The translations under genes were made by a program, and so were the position numbers. This document shows, piece by piece, positions 61,224-64,000 of a DNA stretch of 64,000 nucleotides. Source of the stretch: Acidobacteriaceae bacterium (GTDB lineage Bacteria; Acidobacteriota; Terriglobia; Bryobacterales; Bryobacteraceae). The notes below the pieces were generated by a model. That model did not search any database. It saw nothing but the letters and a program-made list of their open reading frames with translations, and had not been told where the DNA came from. Where the stretch lies: positions 143,074 through 207,073 of the forward strand of contig JAFAMD010000025.1 in assembly GCA_019233755.1 (NCBI GenBank), given 5' to 3'. Numbering within the stretch: the stretch's first letter is position 1; each line of letters begins with the position of its first letter.

Positions 61224-61676
61224 GATTGATCTCCGATTATCTTTTGTTTTCAAGCTTTTGATGTTTCGCGAACCAGGTTCGGGAATGCCGCGTTCGCAGC
61301 GAAGGAATGCAAATGTCTGTCCAGAGTCGCGCGACGCTATCTTGCGCGACCGATTCAATCGATTCAGAAGGTTGCACCGCGATTTAAAATGTCTCGAGGC
61401 AGCACGAAGAATCGAGCCTGATAGCCGAGCTATTCTCGATAGAGCAACGCCAGCGCAGCTTAGAGGCATGCTCCGAGCGCTCATGTAGCCTTTGGACTTT
61501 GGTCCCCAACAAAATCGGTGCTGATAGCGCGCGAATCAAATCGATTGGCTACTGCAGATCGACGGTTCCCGACGACCTCCGAAGGCACTGAATCTGTTTG
61601 TTGCGTCGATGAGAGCCCTTCCTTTTTTCCGTTGCTTTCCTTAGTACGCGACAGGGACTCCTTGGAGGAAAGAACT
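61224..61676. other. 453-bp intergenic region with a hairpin repeat
   Basis: Apart from the repeat at 61411-61440 no feature is recognised. Open frames are present on both strands, but without domains. The last bases (ttggaggaaagaact) are the Shine-Dalgarno of the broken YVTN gene. Confidence 0.4.
61411..61440. repeat. Hairpin repeat, copy 1
   Basis: atcgagcctgatag (61411-61424) is followed by ccgag and then ctattctcgat, a damaged right arm. The left arm and some flanking bases match the repeat at 62274-62308. Confidence 0.7.
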
Positions 61677-62209
61677 ATGAGAAGACTGGAAGTTAGAAAG
61701 CGTCTCTTTTGTGTTCGACGCGCAGGAAGATGGAGCGCGTTGCCGGCCGGCGCCAGTCTGTTATGCGCAATGATAGCGGGTGTCCTTATTGCCCATGGCC
61801 AGGCGAATTCCTATTCGGGCTACAAGCAGCCGATCTATTCGAGCCCCATCGCCATTTTGGTCGCTAATCCCGCCGAAAACAACGTTTCGTCATTTGAACC
61901 GATACCGAGGCGCTGATTACAAACATTAAGGTCGGCGAAGAACCACAGAGCGTTGGACTCAATCCCAACAACAAATGGGCGTATGTGGCGGACGCCGCGA
62001 GCAGCAATGTCACGCTGATCAAGATTATCAACTCCGAACCCGATGCGTTTCAGGCTGAGGTATATCTGACAACGGGCTCGGAGCGCTGGAACATCGTCGC
62101 GTCGCCCGACAGTCGGCACATTTTCTTCGTGAACAGCGGGCAAGATACGATTACGGTGATTGACGCTGAATCGCAAACCATCATCGGAAGCGTGGATCTG
62201 CCGATGTGA
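61677..62209 (+). pseudogene. YVTN beta-propeller gene, frameshifted and truncated
   Basis: ATG 61677 with a strong ggaggaaag site starts a protein with a signal (LPAGASLLCAMIAGVLIAHG) and the first propeller strand (PIAILVANPAENNVSSFEP). At about 61900 the frame breaks. The next frame gives DTEALITNIKVGEEPQSVGL, NPNNKWAYVADAASSNVTLI, SPDSRHIFFVNSGQDTITVI and stops at 62209. Only about two to three blades of a normally six- or seven-bladed YVTN protein remain. Confidence 0.82.
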
Positions 62210-62570
62210 AATATACAAACTCATGAATTGTCGTCGCCTTACGCTGCTTCAGTACCAACGCTAGGCAGGAGGAATCGAGCCTGATAGAGCCCAGCTATCA
62301 GGCTCGATACGGGAACGCGAGCGCGACTTTAGCATGCTGGCAACGCACTTTGTAGAACCTTTTACATTTGCTTTACAAGCGCAGCAGACATCCAAGTAAG
62401 TGAGCTGGTACAATCGCTTACTAGTTGTCTGGAGGAGTAGCTCATCAGCGAGACGTTCCCAGTCTCGTAGCCTCCTGATTCAGAGTAGGATAACCACATT
62501 CCTGTTCCTGAACCCCTGCCAGGCTCCTGATGGCGGCGGGTCGCCGTGCGTTTTACAGGAGGTTTCGTCT
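62210..62570. other. 361-bp intergenic region with a perfect hairpin repeat
   Basis: It holds the hairpin at 62274-62308 and the leader of the kinase gene. The open frame to 62400 upstream of the kinase start is Arg/Ser-rich and non-coding-like. The Shine-Dalgarno aggagg at 62556-62563 is 8 bases before the TTG start. Confidence 0.45.
62274..62308. repeat. Hairpin repeat, copy 2 (perfect 14-bp inverted repeat)
   Basis: atcgagcctgatag (62274-62287), loop agcccag, ctatcaggctcgat (62295-62308). The arms are fully complementary. It shares its left arm with copy 1 at 61411, and downstream bases (gcgcgac-ttagcatgct against gcgcagcttagaggcatgct) are also similar, so the repeated unit is about 65 bp. 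Confidence 0.85.
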
Positions 62571-63872
62571 TTGGGCAACGAAGCCGAATTCGCATTTAGA
62601 AGTTCCGGTGCGGCAGCTTTCACCGTCGCGCCGTCGAAAGAGCCGGACTGGATCGGGGATGACTTAGCTCCGGAGAGCGCATCTCCCGAGCTCCCTGCAA
62701 ATATCGGCCCATACAGGATGCTTCGCCTTCTTGGCCAAGGCGGAATGGGCATCGTGTATAAAGCCGAACAGGAGCGTCCGCGCCGCATTGTGGCGCTCAA
62801 GATAGTCAAACCGGGCTTAGCCAGCCCTGATCTGCTATGGCGATTTGAGAAAGAATTGCAAACACTTGGCCGGCTACAGCATCCCGGCATTGCTCAAATC
62901 TACGATGCTGGTACTGTCGACAGCGGACTAGGACCGCAGTCTTATTTCGCCATGGAATTCATCCATGGCGAATCGCTAATTGAGTACGCCGAAGTTCATC
63001 GTCTCGATACCCCCCAACGGTTGGAAATCATGGCGAAAGTGTGCGAAGCGGTCCACCATGCACATCAGCGCGGGATCATTCACCGCGATCTCAAACCCGG
63101 GAACATTTTAGTGGATGGAAGTGGACAACCAAAGGTTTTGGATTTCGGCGTAGCACGTGCCATGGACCGCGATGCGCAAGACACGCGCCAGACCGATTTG
63201 GGGCAGCTTGTGGGAACACTAGCCTATATGAGTCCCGAGCAGGTCCTGGGCGATCCACTAGAACTGGATACGCGCAGCGACGTGTACACACTCGGCGTAA
63301 TTCTATTTGAGCTTTTATCCGGGCGCCTGCCGTATAGAATTGGCTGCCAACTGTCCGAAGCATTGCAAACGATTCGGACCGAACATCCTACGCGGCTCAG
63401 TTCGGTTAACCGCATCTACAGAGGGGACATAGAGACCATCGTCGGGAAAGCGCTAGAGAAGGATAAAGCAAGGCGTTATGGATCAGCGGCTGAACTGGCC
63501 GCAGATATCCGCCGCTATCTCGAGGACGTGCCCATCGTGGCGCGACCGCCCAGCGCAACCTATCAACTACAAAAATTTGCGCGCCGGCACAAGGCCATTG
63601 TGCTTGGCGCAGCCGCAGTCTTCGTTGTGTTGGTCGCGGGTATTTTCGTAAGCGCTCACGAAGCGGCGAGAGCGAACGCCGAATCAGCCGCTGCGAGGGC
63701 GGTCAACGAGTTCCTTGAGAACGATCTTTTGGCTCAGGCAAGCGCCGGCCAGCAGGCCAAGCCGGGTATCACGCCCGATCCGGACCTTAAGGTACGAACC
63801 GCCCTTGACCGCGCCGCCTCGCGCATCTCCGGCAGATTCTCCAAACAACCCTTAGGGGCTGCTAAACAATAA
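62571..63872 (+). CDS. Ser/Thr protein kinase, C-terminally truncated
   Basis: 433 residues from TTG 62571, with aggagg 8 bases upstream. Kinase about 40-305: LLGQGGMGIVYKAEQ, VALKIVK, HRDLKPGNILVDG, DFGVARA, MSPEQVLGDPLELDTRSDVY. TM helix about 340-360 (AIVLGAAAVFVVLVAGIFVS). The outer part has the family block VNEFLENDLLAQASAGQQAK, DPDLKVRTALDRAASRISGR. In complete members this is followed by TPR repeats; here the sequence turns into unrelated residues (LGAAKQ) and stops. The break coincides with what looks like an insertion-element end at about 63855. The kinase and TM parts are intact. Confidence 0.88.
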   Translation: MGNEAEFAFRSSGAAAFTVAPSKEPDWIGDDLAPESASPELPANIGPYRMLRLLGQGGMGIVYKAEQERPRRIVALKIVKPGLASPDLLWRFEKELQTLGRLQHPGIAQIYDAGTVDSGLGPQSYFAMEFIHGESLIEYAEVHRLDTPQRLEIMAKVCEAVHHAHQRGIIHRDLKPGNILVDGSGQPKVLDFGVARAMDRDAQDTRQTDLGQLVGTLAYMSPEQVLGDPLELDTRSDVYTLGVILFELLSGRLPYRIGCQLSEALQTIRTEHPTRLSSVNRIYRGDIETIVGKALEKDKARRYGSAAELAADIRRYLEDVPIVARPPSATYQLQKFARRHKAIVLGAAAVFVVLVAGIFVSAHEAARANAESAAARAVNEFLENDLLAQASAGQQAKPGITPDPDLKVRTALDRAASRISGRFSKQPLGAAKQ

Positions 63873-64000
63873 ACTGTACAATTGCACAAGCCTCGATGGG
63901 GTCGATTTATCTTATTTGCTGGGTAGCAGCGTATAATTCCAGTCTGGATGTACCTTGTGTCGCTTGAGGCGAAGTTCACCGATATCTTCGGCTGAAATCT
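63855..64000. mobile_element. Possible insertion-sequence end at window edge
   Basis: The kinase family sequence stops at the transition to ggggctgctaaacaataaac, which has the look of an IS terminal repeat (G-run followed by AT-rich sequence). Beyond it the composition drops in GC, and no protein is recognisable to the end apart from a 15-codon frame at 63950 (MYLVSLEAKFTDIFG). No transposase is in view because the window ends. IS family unknown. Confidence 0.35.

Overview
The window looks like a chromosomal segment of a soil-type Acidobacteriota, most like the Solibacter/Bryobacter group. This is inferred from gene content: at least six Ser/Thr protein kinase genes, several fused to TolB/WD40-type propellers, one to a formylglycine-generating-enzyme-like domain; a VWFA-related protein of the acidobacterial type; a caspase-PEGA-TPR protein; ECF sigma factors beside kinases; a 'TGP-T-GK...N-HG' family protein. 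No rRNA, tRNA, CRISPR array or complete insertion sequence was recognised.

Layout. (1) 1-3.5 kb: the 3' part of a caspase-like/PEGA/TPR protein converges with a kinase-FGE fusion. (2) 3.6-24 kb: the main feature, an apparently unreported version of a Pel-type exopolysaccharide locus. On the minus strand, in transcription order: NusG/RfaH-like antiterminator, GNAT acetyltransferase, TolC-like outer-membrane protein with a C-terminal TonB-like domain, HlyD-type adaptor, PelF-like glycosyltransferase, PelG-like membrane protein, a polytopic membrane protein, then two tandem secreted NodB-type deacetylases that resemble fungal Agd3. A Tat-exported glycoside-hydrolase-like protein faces them. Upstream lie a hybrid histidine kinase, a short HisKA protein and an NtrC-type sigma54 activator, with a sigma54-like promoter in front of the antiterminator gene. 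(3) 24-30.5 kb: a secreted protein, a BshB1-like deacetylase whose 3' end is tandemly duplicated, then an operon of Gfo/Idh/MocA dehydrogenase, SIS isomerase, gluconate-dehydrogenase-like subunit 3 and GMC oxidoreductase. (4) 30.6-33.1 kb: a small island with a putative RNase-toxin-like gene, a zinc-ribbon gene and an unknown gene, bracketed by about 220-bp direct repeats. (5) 33-45 kb: kinase/propeller genes (one frameshifted), an FHA-GAF-PP2C phosphatase, an ECF sigma factor and another kinase. (6) 45-53 kb: stress and small-molecule genes (VOC/MarR pair, VWFA, YD-repeat, AraC, aldo/keto reductase, DUF2255, double CMD). (7) 53-64 kb: a zone with many decayed genes (cupin, glgX, SnoaL-like, CarboxypepD_reg-like, YVTN) between intact PRC-barrel, AraC, methyltransferase, truncated-globin and cupin genes, ending in a truncated kinase at a probable mobile-element boundary.

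Working model for region 2 (inference): sensor kinases and the NtrC protein activate a sigma54 promoter; the NusG-like protein keeps RNA polymerase going through the long operon; PelF polymerises and PelG helps translocate a (probably hexosamine) polymer; HlyD and TolC-TonB form the envelope passage; the two secreted deacetylases and the hydrolase modify and trim it outside the cytoplasm.
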